Shown: positions 1-5,449, counted from the first letter of the stretch. The stretch is 5,449 nucleotides of DNA from Lysobacterales bacterium (GCA_024710675.1 JANJUH010000468.1:1-5449), one strand, 5' to 3'. Translations and numbers: made by a program. The notes: generated by a model from the letters alone, not told the origin.

Positions 1-19
1 TGCGTCCTTTGCGGACGCA
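1..19. repeat. Short hairpin, edge of a dispersed repeat
   Basis: TGCGTCC (1-7) and GGACGCA (13-19) are perfect inverted arms of 7 bp around the loop TTTGC. The stem may extend beyond the left edge of the window. The first 16 bases are identical to the reverse complement of 4760-4775 in the ruvC leader, and the following bases 20-30 are identical to the reverse complement of 4744-4754, so this is a piece of a repeat family rather than a unique structure. There is no T-tract right after the stem on the plus strand, so a canonical intrinsic terminator is not supported. The element may begin further left. Confidence 0.75.
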
Positions 20-26
20 TGCTCTT

Positions 27-158
27 CCCGAGTCCCGAGTCCCGAGTCCCGAGTCCCGAGTCCCGAGTCCCGAGTCCCGAGTCCCGAGTCCCGAGTCCCG
101 AGTCCCGAGTCCCGAGTCCCGAGTCCCGGGTCCCGGGTCCCGGGTCCCGGGTCCCGAC
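27..158. repeat. Heptamer tandem array (14 CCCGAGT + 4 CCCGGGT)
   Basis: Eighteen head-to-tail 7-bp units are visible: 14 exact copies of CCCGAGT at 27-124, then 4 exact copies of CCCGGGT at 125-152, then a partial unit CCCGAC. The two blocks differ by one A-to-G change at the fifth position, and each block is internally perfect, as expected from slippage or local homogenisation. Every unit contains CYCGRG. The array ends 45 bp before the putA ATG. No frame through the units contains a stop, and all frames read the same Pro/Ser/Glu/Arg/Val-rich heptapeptide, so the open frame across it is a by-product of the repeat. Copy number is likely to vary between strains (inference). Confidence 0.97.
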
Positions 159-203
159 GACACGCTAGACTGCCGCCCTCCCCGCCCAGCGCCCGCCAAG
201 CCC

Positions 204-3200
204 ATGTCCACCGACGCCCTGCTGCTCGCCGATGCCGCTTCCGATGCCGACCCGGCGCTGCTGCGCCTGGCTGCCCATTACGCCCGCGACGAGGCCGAGG
301 CGGTGGCGGAGCTGCTGCGCATCGCCGAGACCGATGCCGACACCCGGACACGGATCTTCGAGACCGCGGCCGACCTGGTGAAGCGGGTGCGCGCGGCGAA
401 GGTCGAGCAGTCGGCGGTCGAGTCCTTCATGCGCCAGTACGACCTCTCCAGCGAGGAGGGCGTGATGCTGATGTGCGTGGCCGAGGCCCTGTTGCGCATT
501 CCCGATAGCGATACCGCCGACAAGCTGATCTCGGACAAGCTCGGCGAGGCCAACTGGGAGGCCCACGCCGGCAAGAGCGACAGCCTGCTGGTCAACGCCG
601 GCACCTGGGGCCTGATGCTGACCGGCAAGCTGGTGCGGATCGCCGAGGACACCAAGCGCGATTTCTTCGGTGCCTTCAAGCGCCTGATCGGCCGCTCCGG
701 CGAGCCGGTGATCCGCCTCGCCGTGCGCCAGGCGATGAAGATCATGGGCCACCAGTTCGTCATGGGCCGCACCATCGAGGAGGCACTCGAGCGCGCCCGC
801 GCCAAGGACCAGCGCGGCTATCGGCACTCCTACGACATGCTCGGCGAATCGGCGCTGACGGCGGCCGACGCCGAGCGCTACCAGCAGAGCTACAAGGCCG
901 CGATCCTGGCGATCGGCCGCGCCGGGCCGCATCCGGACCTGGTCTCCGCGCCCAGCATCTCGGTCAAGCTCTCGGCCTTGCACCCGCGCTACGAGCGCGC
1001 CAAGCGCGCCCGCGTGCTGGCCGAACTGACGCCGCGCGTGCTCGAATTGGCGCAACTGGCCAAGGCCCAGGGCATCCCGATGACCATCGATGCCGAGGAA
1101 GCCGATCGGCTGGAGCTGTCGCTGGAGGTGATCGCCCGCGTCCACCTCGATCCCTCGCTGGAAGGCTGGCAGGGCTTTGGCCTGGCGGTGCAGGCCTACC
1201 AGAAGCGCGCCGTCGGCGTGATCGACTGGCTGGCCGAGCTGGCCCGCAAGGCCGGGCGCCGGCTGAATGTGCGCCTGGTCAAGGGCGCCTACTGGGACAG
1301 CGAGGTCAAGCGCGCCCAGGTCGACGGCCACACGGGCTACCCGGTCTTTACGCGCAAGCCCAACACCGATCTGTCCTACCTCGCCTGCGCCAAGCGCCTG
1401 CTCGCGCACGGTGAGGTCTTCTACCCGCAGTTCGCGACCCACAACGCGCACACCATCGCAGCCATCCACCACCTCGCCCAGGGCCGGCCCTTCGAGTTTC
1501 AGCGCCTGCATGGGATGGGCGCCGATCTCTACGCCGAGGTGATCCCGGCCGAGCGCCTGAATGCCGCCTGCCGCATCTATGCGCCGGTGGGCAGCCACGA
1601 GGACCTGCTGCCTTATCTCGTGCGCCGCCTGCTCGAGAACGGCGCCAACACCTCCTTCGTCAACCGCATCGTCGACGAGGCGCTGCCGGTGGAGGAGCTG
1701 ATCCGTCATCCGGCGGAAGTGGTTGCCGCCACCGAGCCCAAGGCGCACCCGCGCATCCCGCTGCCGCTGAACCTCTACGGCAACGACCGGCAGAACTCGC
1801 GCGGGGTGTGCCTGGGCAACGAGGCCGAGCTGAAGGCGCTGGCCGCCGAGATCCAGGCGACGCGCCTCGGCCAGTTGCGCGCCACGCCGCTGGTTCCCGG
1901 CGCGCAGAGCAACGCAGCAGCCATTCCGGTGCTCGACCCGGCCGACCGCCGCCGCAAGGTCGGCGAGTGGCAGCCGGCCGACGCCGCCTGCGTCGAGCGG
2001 GCGCTGGTCAACGCCGCCGCTGCCCAGCCCGACTGGGACCGCATGCCGGTCGAACGCCGCGCGCAGATGCTCGAACGCGCCGCCGAGCTGCTCGAGGACC
2101 ACCGTGGCGAGCTGATTGCGCTGTGCACCCGCGAGGCCGGCAAGACGCTCAGCGACGGCATTGCGGAAGTCCGCGAGGCGGTCGACTTCTGCCGCTACTA
2201 CGCGCAGCAGGCGCGCCGCGACTTCCAGCCCAAGCCCCTGCCCGGCCCGACCGGCGAGTCGAACCGCCTCGAACTGCACGGCCGCGGTACCTTCGTCTGC
2301 ATCAGCCCGTGGAATTTCCCGCTGGCGATCTACATCGGCCAGGTCGTTGCCGCGCGGGTCGCCGGCAACTGCGTGATCGCCAAGCCCGCCCAGCAGACCA
2401 ACCTCGTCGCCTGGCGCGCCACCCGCCTGCTGCACGAGGCCGGCGTGCCCGAGGCCGTGCTGCAGCTGCTGCCGGGCGACGGGGCCACGGTCGGCGCCAA
2501 GCTGACCGCCGATCCGCGCATTGCCGGCGTCGCCTTCACCGGATCGACCGAGACCGCGCGCCTGATCAATCGCGCGCTGGCCGCACGCGAGGCGCCGATC
2601 GCCGTGCTGATCGCCGAGACCGGCGGCCAGAACGCGCTGATCGCCGATTCCTCGGCGCTGCCGGAACAGCTGGTCAAGGACGCCATCAGCGGCGCCTTCG
2701 GCTCGGCCGGCCAGCGCTGCTCGGCCACGCGCGTGCTCTTCGTGCAGGAGGACGTCGCCGAGCGCACCCTGACCTTGCTCGCCGGCGCGATGGGCGAGCT
2801 GACGCTGGGCGACCCGGGCCTGATGGCCACCGACATCGGCCCGGTGATCGACGAAGACGCGCGCAAGATCCTCAACGACCACATCGCGCGCATGCAGACC
2901 GACGGCAAGCTGGTCAAGGCGATGAAGCTCGGCGAGGCGCACGCCCACGGCTGCTTCGTCGCCCCGCACGCCTTCGAGATCGATACCCTCAAGCGCCTGC
3001 CGCGCGAGGTCTTTGGCCCGGTGCTGCACGTGATCCGCTACAAGGCGCGCGATCTCGATGCCGTCATCGACGCCATCAACGCCACCGGCTATGGCCTCAC
3101 CCTCGGCATCCACAGCCGCATCGACGCCACCATCGAGCACATCCAGCAGCGCGTGCGTGCCGGCAACTGCTACGTCAACCGCAACATGATCGGCGCGGTC

Positions 3201-3359
3201 GTCGGCGTGCAGCCCTTCGGCGGCGAAGGCCTCTCCGGCACCGGCCCCAAGGCCGGCGGCCCGCACTACCTGCACCGCTTCACCACCGAGCGCACGGTGA
3301 CGATCAACACGGCGGCAGTCGGTGGGAACGCCAGCCTGCTGGCGCAGGCGGCGGAGTAG
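204..3359 (+). CDS. putA: Bifunctional proline dehydrogenase / L-glutamate gamma-semialdehyde dehydrogenase PutA
   Basis: PutA oxidises proline to P5C with FAD, passing electrons to the membrane quinone pool, then oxidises the hydrolysed semialdehyde to glutamate with NAD+. The protein is 1051 aa. The proline dehydrogenase part shows SVKLSALHPRYE (Lys255), TIDAEEADRLE (Asp296), RLVKGAYWD (around 357-365), ATHNAHT, RIYAPVG (Tyr459) and the Arg474-Arg475 pair before ENGANTS. The aldehyde dehydrogenase part shows PWNFP (Asn704), FTGSTE (778-783), ETGGQN (Glu805), GQRCSA with the predicted catalytic Cys839, and EVFGP (around 935). It lacks the N-terminal ribbon-helix-helix repressor domain of the roughly 1320-aa E. 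coli protein, so it should not regulate its own gene; it fits the short class of about 1000 aa. The ATG at 204 is chosen because family-like sequence starts there; the frame stays open upstream only through the heptamer repeat (earliest start a TTG at 9). No clear Shine-Dalgarno precedes 204, and I find no convincing promoter; TAGACT at 166-171 resembles a -10 box but has no -35 partner. No putP or regulator gene is visible. Confidence 0.97.
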   Translation: MSTDALLLADAASDADPALLRLAAHYARDEAEAVAELLRIAETDADTRTRIFETAADLVKRVRAAKVEQSAVESFMRQYDLSSEEGVMLMCVAEALLRIPDSDTADKLISDKLGEANWEAHAGKSDSLLVNAGTWGLMLTGKLVRIAEDTKRDFFGAFKRLIGRSGEPVIRLAVRQAMKIMGHQFVMGRTIEEALERARAKDQRGYRHSYDMLGESALTAADAERYQQSYKAAILAIGRAGPHPDLVSAPSISVKLSALHPRYERAKRARVLAELTPRVLELAQLAKAQGIPMTIDAEEADRLELSLEVIARVHLDPSLEGWQGFGLAVQAYQKRAVGVIDWLAELARKAGRRLNVRLVKGAYWDSEVKRAQVDGHTGYPVFTRKPNTDLSYLACAKRLLAHGEVFYPQFATHNAHTIAAIHHLAQGRPFEFQRLHGMGADLYAEVIPAERLNAACRIYAPVGSHEDLLPYLVRRLLENGANTSFVNRIVDEALPVEELIRHPAEVVAATEPKAHPRIPLPLNLYGNDRQNSRGVCLGNEAELKALAAEIQATRLGQLRATPLVPGAQSNAAAIPVLDPADRRRKVGEWQPADAACVERALVNAAAAQPDWDRMPVERRAQMLERAAELLEDHRGELIALCTREAGKTLSDGIAEVREAVDFCRYYAQQARRDFQPKPLPGPTGESNRLELHGRGTFVCISPWNFPLAIYIGQVVAARVAGNCVIAKPAQQTNLVAWRATRLLHEAGVPEAVLQLLPGDGATVGAKLTADPRIAGVAFTGSTETARLINRALAAREAPIAVLIAETGGQNALIADSSALPEQLVKDAISGAFGSAGQRCSATRVLFVQEDVAERTLTLLAGAMGELTLGDPGLMATDIGPVIDEDARKILNDHIARMQTDGKLVKAMKLGEAHAHGCFVAPHAFEIDTLKRLPREVFGPVLHVIRYKARDLDAVIDAINATGYGLTLGIHSRIDATIEHIQQRVRAGNCYVNRNMIGAVVGVQPFGGEGLSGTGPKAGGPHYLHRFTTERTVTINTAAVGGNASLLAQAAE

Positions 3360-3363
3360 CGGA

Positions 3364-3864
3364 TCAGGGTGCCAGGCCAGCCACTGAGGCCAGCGGCAGG
3401 AACAGCGTCAGGGGCCGATCCGTGAAGGGCATGAAGCCGTGGTGGCGATAGAAGGCCGCCGCGGCTTCGTCCTTGGCATCGACGAGCATGGCGTAGGCCG
3501 CGATGTCGGCGACGAGCGATCGCGACAGGGCGTCAGCCAGCAGGGCAGCGCCAAGGCCAAGACCACGGTGGCGTTGATCGACAGCGAGTCGCCCAAGCCT
3601 GACAGCCGGTAGCAGCGGGTAGCGCGGCAGGCGCTTGCCCAGTTCGACCGGCAGCTCCGACAAGGGCAAGGCGGCGGCGGATAGCGTGTAGTAGCCCGCC
3701 GGGGCATCGCCGTCGAGGGCCACGAAGCAAGTTGAGATCCGGCGCTTCTGGTCCTGCAAGGCCTGACGGAGCAGATAGCGGTCCAGCGCCTCGACACCGC
3801 ACCGGAATGACGACCGCTCAACGCCTACGCTGAGCGCCGCGATCCGGTAGCGCAACTTGCTCAC
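3364..3864 (-). CDS. tacT: GNAT acetyltransferase toxin of a TacT/AtaT-type type II toxin-antitoxin pair
   Basis: This 166-aa protein has the size and layout of the GNAT toxins TacT, AtaT and ItaT, which acetylate the amino group of aminoacyl-tRNA and so block translation. Visible signs are FRCGVEALDRYL near residues 20-31, TCFVALDGDAPAGYYTLSA (45-63), a LGRLAVD strand, the acetyl-CoA loop R100-x-x-G103-x-G105, and FYRHHGF at 138-144, where Tyr139 matches the position of the catalytic tyrosine of TacT. The start is a GTG whose first four bases GTGA overlap the stop of the upstream antitoxin gene. No Shine-Dalgarno precedes it, so translation is probably coupled to the antitoxin. The gene ends 4 nt from the convergent putA stop. 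The tRNA target cannot be read from the sequence, and the symbol denotes the family, not proven orthology. Toxin role: strong inference from family and partner. Confidence 0.9.
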   Translation of the reverse strand: MSKLRYRIAALSVGVERSSFRCGVEALDRYLLRQALQDQKRRISTCFVALDGDAPAGYYTLSAAALPLSELPVELGKRLPRYPLLPAVRLGRLAVDQRHRGLGLGAALLADALSRSLVADIAAYAMLVDAKDEAAAAFYRHHGFMPFTDRPLTLFLPLASVAGLAP

Positions 3865-4136
3865 CGCGTGTCGAGGAGACGAGCGCGCCGTTCGAAGGCA
3901 CGAGCCATGGCGGGCGAAGGGGCAGGCGGCGCCAGCAAGGCCTCGGCCAGTTGCTCCTGGTCAGCCAGGCTCAGGCGCACCATGGCATGTTGCTCGAGCG
4001 CGCGCTGTGCCGCCTCATGCACCGCCGAGATCACGAAGTCGGTCATCGTGCGGCCTTCGATCTCCGCGGCCCGCTTCAGCAGCGCGTGCAAATCGGTGCT
4101 GATGCGTGCCTCGAGTCGGGCAGTGGACGCGCTCAT
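3861..4136 (-). CDS. tacA: Ribbon-helix-helix antitoxin, DUF1778/TacA family
   Basis: This 91-aa protein has an N-terminal ribbon-helix-helix DNA-binding region (about residues 6-46): the strand RLEARIS, then helices running through LLKRAAEIEGRTMTDFV and ISAVHEAAQRAL. DUF1778 antitoxins pair with GNAT toxins; the N-terminal part dimerises and represses the operon, and the C-terminal tail covers the toxin active site. The tail here (about 51-91) carries LADQEQLAEALLAPPAPSPAMARAF, split as LADQEQLAEALL then APPAPSPAMARAF, which resembles the MADPE...SPNAAL pattern of TacA. The ATG at 4136 is preceded by AAGGAG at good spacing, unlike the toxin start, which fits more antitoxin than toxin being made. 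It is first in the operon and overlaps the toxin by 4 nt. The palindrome at 4165-4177 is the likely binding site. Confidence 0.9.
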   Translation of the reverse strand: MSASTARLEARISTDLHALLKRAAEIEGRTMTDFVISAVHEAAQRALEQHAMVRLSLADQEQLAEALLAPPAPSPAMARAFERRARLLDTR

Positions 4137-4142
4137 GGGTAG

Positions 4143-4148
4143 CTCCTT
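4143..4148 (-). promoter_or_regulatory. Ribosome binding site of the antitoxin gene
   Basis: On the minus strand AAGGAG lies 6 nt before the antitoxin ATG. It fixes that start codon. It is the only strong Shine-Dalgarno sequence I see ahead of any of the four complete genes; the toxin GTG, the ruvC ATG and the putA ATG all lack one. Confidence 0.85.
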
Positions 4149-4158
4149 GGATAGGCCC

Positions 4159-4164
4159 AGTGTA
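4159..4164 (-). promoter_or_regulatory. Possible -10 box of the toxin-antitoxin operon
   Basis: The minus strand reads TACACT here, matching TATAAT at four positions and placed 10 nt upstream of the antitoxin Shine-Dalgarno. A -35 hexamer at 17 bp would be GCTCAC, which is a poor match, and the better TTGCGC lies 21 bp away. The box directly abuts the palindrome, which supports a repressible promoter here, but on sequence alone it is weak. Confidence 0.3.
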
Positions 4165-4177
4165 CGGCAATTTGCCG
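4165..4177. promoter_or_regulatory. 13-bp palindrome, candidate antitoxin operator
   Basis: CGGCAA-T-TTGCCG is a perfect inverted repeat with 6-bp arms and a 1-nt centre. It lies between the ruvC stop (4193) and the antitoxin start (4136), directly upstream of the possible -10 box. Ribbon-helix-helix antitoxins repress their own operons by binding short palindromes in this position, so this is a good operator candidate. It is too short, and lacks a T-tract, to be a terminator for ruvC. Confidence 0.6.
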
Positions 4178-4192
4178 GTCCGTGAGCGCAAG

Positions 4193-4699
4193 TTACCTGA
4201 ACAGCTTCACCGGCAGCCCCAGCCTTCCCGCCGTCTCGCGCAGGTGGGCATGGGCGATGGCGACCGCCAGCGCATCGGCGGCATCGGCCTGGATCGCGCC
4301 CTGCAGGGTGAGCAACAGGCCCACCATGTACTGCACCTGGGACTTGTCGGCGCCGCCGGTGCCGACAACGGCGTTCTTGATGTGGGTGGGCGCGTACTCG
4401 CTGATCGGAAGGCCGGCCTCGACGCAGGCACAGATCGCCGCACCGCGGGCCTGGCCGAGCTTGAGCGCGGACTGCGGGTTCTTCGACAGGAACACGGTCT
4501 CGATCGCGGCTTCGTCCGGCTGGTGCTCGGCGATGAAGGCTTTCACCCCGCGATAGATGTCGGCGAGCCGGCGCGGGAAGTCCTCGTCGAAGGTCTGCAC
4601 GATGCCGTGGTGGATGTGCCGCACCTGGCCGCGGCTGGCAAGGATCAGACCCACTCCGGTGCGGCGCGAGCCGGGGTCGATGCCGAGGATGCGGGTCAT
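4193..4699 (-). CDS. ruvC: Holliday junction resolvase RuvC
   Basis: RuvC is the homodimeric endonuclease that cuts Holliday junctions symmetrically at the end of recombinational repair, acting with the RuvAB branch-migration motor. The 168-aa protein opens with RILGIDPGSRRTG, the family hallmark, and has the four acidic catalytic residues: Asp8, Glu67 (in AAIETVF), Asp139 and Asp142 (in QADAADALAVA), matching Asp7, Glu66, Asp138 and Asp141 of E. coli. KNPQSALKLGQARGAA and YAPTHIKNAVVGTG are also conserved. Length is normal. The ATG at 4699 is the only start codon in this frame before an upstream stop, and it gives the standard N-terminus. The start lies 4 nt after a degenerate heptamer array, and no Shine-Dalgarno is visible, so initiation may be leaderless or SD-independent. 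yebC lies upstream on the same strand. ruvA and ruvB do not follow; the antitoxin starts 56 nt after the stop. Confidence 0.97.
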   Translation of the reverse strand: MTRILGIDPGSRRTGVGLILASRGQVRHIHHGIVQTFDEDFPRRLADIYRGVKAFIAEHQPDEAAIETVFLSKNPQSALKLGQARGAAICACVEAGLPISEYAPTHIKNAVVGTGGADKSQVQYMVGLLLTLQGAIQADAADALAVAIAHAHLRETAGRLGLPVKLFR

Positions 4700-4703
4700 G
4701 ACG

Positions 4704-4731
4704 GGGCGGGACCCGGGACGCGTGACCCGGG
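4704..4731. repeat. Degenerate heptamer units in the ruvC leader
   Basis: Read toward ruvC on the minus strand, this is CCCGGGT, CACGCGT, CCCGGGT, CCCGCCC: four units in 7-bp register, two of them identical to the CCCGGGT variant found at 125-152 ahead of putA. They end 4 nt before the ruvC ATG. Together with the 11-mer at 4744-4754 and the 16-mer at 4760-4775 they reproduce the order of the putA leader. Confidence 0.75.
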
Positions 4732-4754
4732 AGCCGATGGGTGCGGGAAGAGCA

Positions 4755-4896
4755 CTTTGGTCCGCAAAGGACGCAAAGGACGCGAAGAGGAGCAGGCAGA
4801 TCGAAGCGGCGATCTGGCCATGAGGACGCTAGTGAAATACAGGTCCATGACCGCTTTTGCTTCCTTTGCGTCCTTGGCGTCCTTCGCGGACCAAAG
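4755..4896. repeat. Imperfect inverted repeat with 33-bp arms in the yebC-ruvC gap
   Basis: The left arm 4755-4787 begins CTTTGGTCCGC and the right arm 4864-4896 is its reverse complement with 30 of 33 positions matching; the three mismatches fall at the same place in successive 9-bp units (consensus GCAAAGGAC). The centre, 4788-4863, is 76 bp and contains a further hairpin with a perfect 7-bp stem, CAGATCG (4797-4803) and CGATCTG (4810-4816). The arms are built from the same TTTGCGTCC motif found at the left edge of the window. The whole could be a small miniature transposable or extragenic palindromic element, or two independently acquired repeats in opposite orientation. No coding function is supported. 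Confidence 0.8.
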
Positions 4897-4908
4897 CTTC
4901 TCCGTTAA

Positions 4909-4947
4909 CCCCCTCTCCCCAACCCCTCTCCCGCGAGGGGAGAGGGG
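4909..4947. repeat. C/T-rich hairpin element downstream of yebC
   Basis: CCCCTCTCCC (4923-4932) pairs perfectly with GGGAGAGGGG (4938-4947) around a 5-nt loop. A second upstream copy, CCCCTCTCCCC (4910-4920), can pair instead with 4937-4947 over 11 bp with a 16-nt loop. The element starts 35 nt past the yebC stop in the direction of yebC transcription, so the RNA could form a strong stem at the 3' end of that message. The sequence following the stem on that strand is TTGGGGAGAGG, not a U-tract, so it is not a classic intrinsic terminator. Similar C/T-rich palindromes are, from memory, frequent between genes in Xanthomonadaceae and relatives. It may instead protect the 3' end of the message or weaken readthrough into ruvC. 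Confidence 0.7.
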
Positions 4948-4982
4948 CTCGCGGCCATAGGCCCGTGCCGTCATTGTCGGCC

Positions 4983-5449
4983 TCACGGATACGCCCCAGC
5001 CGGCAACTCGGCATTCGAATAGACGTTCTGCACGTCGTCCAGTTCCTCCAGCCAGTCGATCAGCTTGCCTACGCTCTCTGCGGCCTCGCCGCTGACCGCC
5101 ACTTCGAGGTCCGCGCGCATCGTGACCTCGGCTTCGTCCGGCTTCAGCCCGGCCTGTTCCATGGCGGTGCGGACAGCCTCGAAGGACTCGGGGCTGGTCA
5201 GCACTTCGATGGACCCATCGTCGGGATGGACGACGATATCGTCGGCGCCGGCCTCGATCGCGAGCTCGGTGATGCGCTCCTCGTTCGCCCCGGGCGCAAA
5301 GGAGAGCACGCCCAGCTTCTTGAACAGGTAGGCGACCGAACCATCGGTGCCGAGGTTGCCGCCGAACTTGGAGAAAGCGTGGCGGACGTCGGCGACCGTG
5401 CGCTGGCGGTTGTCGGTCATGCATTCGACGATGACCGCAACGCCGCCCG
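4983..5449 (-). CDS. yebC: YebC/PmpR family protein, N-terminus beyond the right edge
   Basis: The visible 154 residues are the middle and C-terminal domains of a YebC protein (about 240-250 aa in full). The frame stays open to the window edge and reads GGVAVIVEC before the methionine at 5420, matching the family sequence before TDNRNRTV, so that ATG is internal and the true start is off-window. Key signatures are TDNRQRTVADVRHAF, SKFGGNLGTDGSVAYLF, GADDIVVHPDDG and the C-terminal LEELDDVQNVYSN. YebC proteins were annotated as transcription regulators; more recent work on YebC and the mitochondrial homologue TACO1 links the family to translation of proline-rich stretches on the ribosome. yebC immediately before ruvC is a common gammaproteobacterial order. 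Here the gap to ruvC is 283 bp and filled with repeats. About a third of the protein, including the N-terminal domain, is not visible. Confidence 0.95.
   Translation of the reverse strand, partial: GGVAVIVECMTDNRQRTVADVRHAFSKFGGNLGTDGSVAYLFKKLGVLSFAPGANEERITELAIEAGADDIVVHPDDGSIEVLTSPESFEAVRTAMEQAGLKPDEAEVTMRADLEVAVSGEAAESVGKLIDWLEELDDVQNVYSNAELPAGAYP

Noticed and set aside
27..158. CRISPR array
   Set aside because: The units are 7 bp and contiguous with no spacers, and no cas genes are present.
19..168. Short ATG-started frame of 49 codons ending at the TAG at 166-168
   Set aside because: It consists almost entirely of repeat-coded Pro/Ser/Glu/Arg/Val and has no ribosome site; it changes frame with copy number.
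166..171. TAGACT as the putA -10 box
   Set aside because: The -35 position falls inside the heptamers with no TTGACA-like hexamer; too weak to list as a promoter.
9..203. In-frame upstream extension of putA through the heptamer array, from a TTG at 9
   Set aside because: The added 65 residues are only the translated repeat, with no family counterpart; family-like PutA sequence begins at the ATG at 204.
165..3275. Long antisense open frame covering nearly all of putA
   Set aside because: Its Ala/Gly/Asp/Arg-rich low-complexity translation is the usual mirror of a GC-rich gene with strong codon bias; the plus-strand product has all PutA motifs.
1808..3451. Plus-strand open frame overlapping the second half of putA
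   Set aside because: Arg/Ala/Pro-rich translation without recognisable motifs; a frame shadow of putA.
4106..4960. Plus-strand open frame across ruvC and the yebC-ruvC gap
   Set aside because: It is antisense to a clear ruvC, and its C-terminal part is translated repeat.
4696..5424. Minus-strand open frame across yebC and the gap
   Set aside because: Out of frame with the conserved YebC sequence; its KDAKDAKEAK stretch is translated repeat.

Overview
The window is GC-rich bacterial DNA with four complete genes, one partial gene and two blocks of dispersed repeats. Best guess for the source is a gammaproteobacterium of the Xanthomonadales/Lysobacterales type. This rests on a short PutA lacking the N-terminal repressor domain, a yebC-ruvC pair, and intergenic repeat families (CCCGAGT heptamers, TTTGCGTCC blocks, CCCCTCTCCC hairpins) that I associate from memory with that group. 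The lineage is an inference, not a proof.

Layout, left to right. Positions 1-203 hold a repeat-built leader: a short hairpin, then 18 heptamers (14 CCCGAGT followed by 4 CCCGGGT). Next is putA on the plus strand (204-3359), the bifunctional enzyme that oxidises proline to glutamate. Its stop codon lies 4 nt from the stop of a convergent minus-strand toxin-antitoxin pair: a GNAT acetyltransferase toxin (3364-3864) preceded by a ribbon-helix-helix DUF1778 antitoxin (3861-4136), overlapping by 4 nt. A perfect 13-bp palindrome in the 56-bp gap upstream of the antitoxin is a likely operator. Further upstream on the same strand are ruvC (4193-4699), a 283-bp repeat-filled gap (4700-4982), and the C-terminal part of yebC, which runs off the right edge.

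The minus-strand genes read yebC, ruvC, antitoxin, toxin, so readthrough from the DNA-repair pair into the toxin-antitoxin pair is possible. ruvA and ruvB, which follow ruvC in many relatives, are not present here; the toxin-antitoxin pair and putA occupy that place.

The most interesting structure is in the repeats. The leader of putA and the leader of ruvC share a composite element in the same order and in the same orientation relative to the downstream gene: an identical 16-mer, an identical 11-mer, then CCCGGGT-type heptamers ending close to the start codon. The yebC-ruvC gap also holds a 33-bp imperfect inverted repeat around a 76-bp centre, and a C/T-rich element with two possible 5' arms competing for one 3' arm. 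I see no new protein system; the protein-coding genes all belong to known families.
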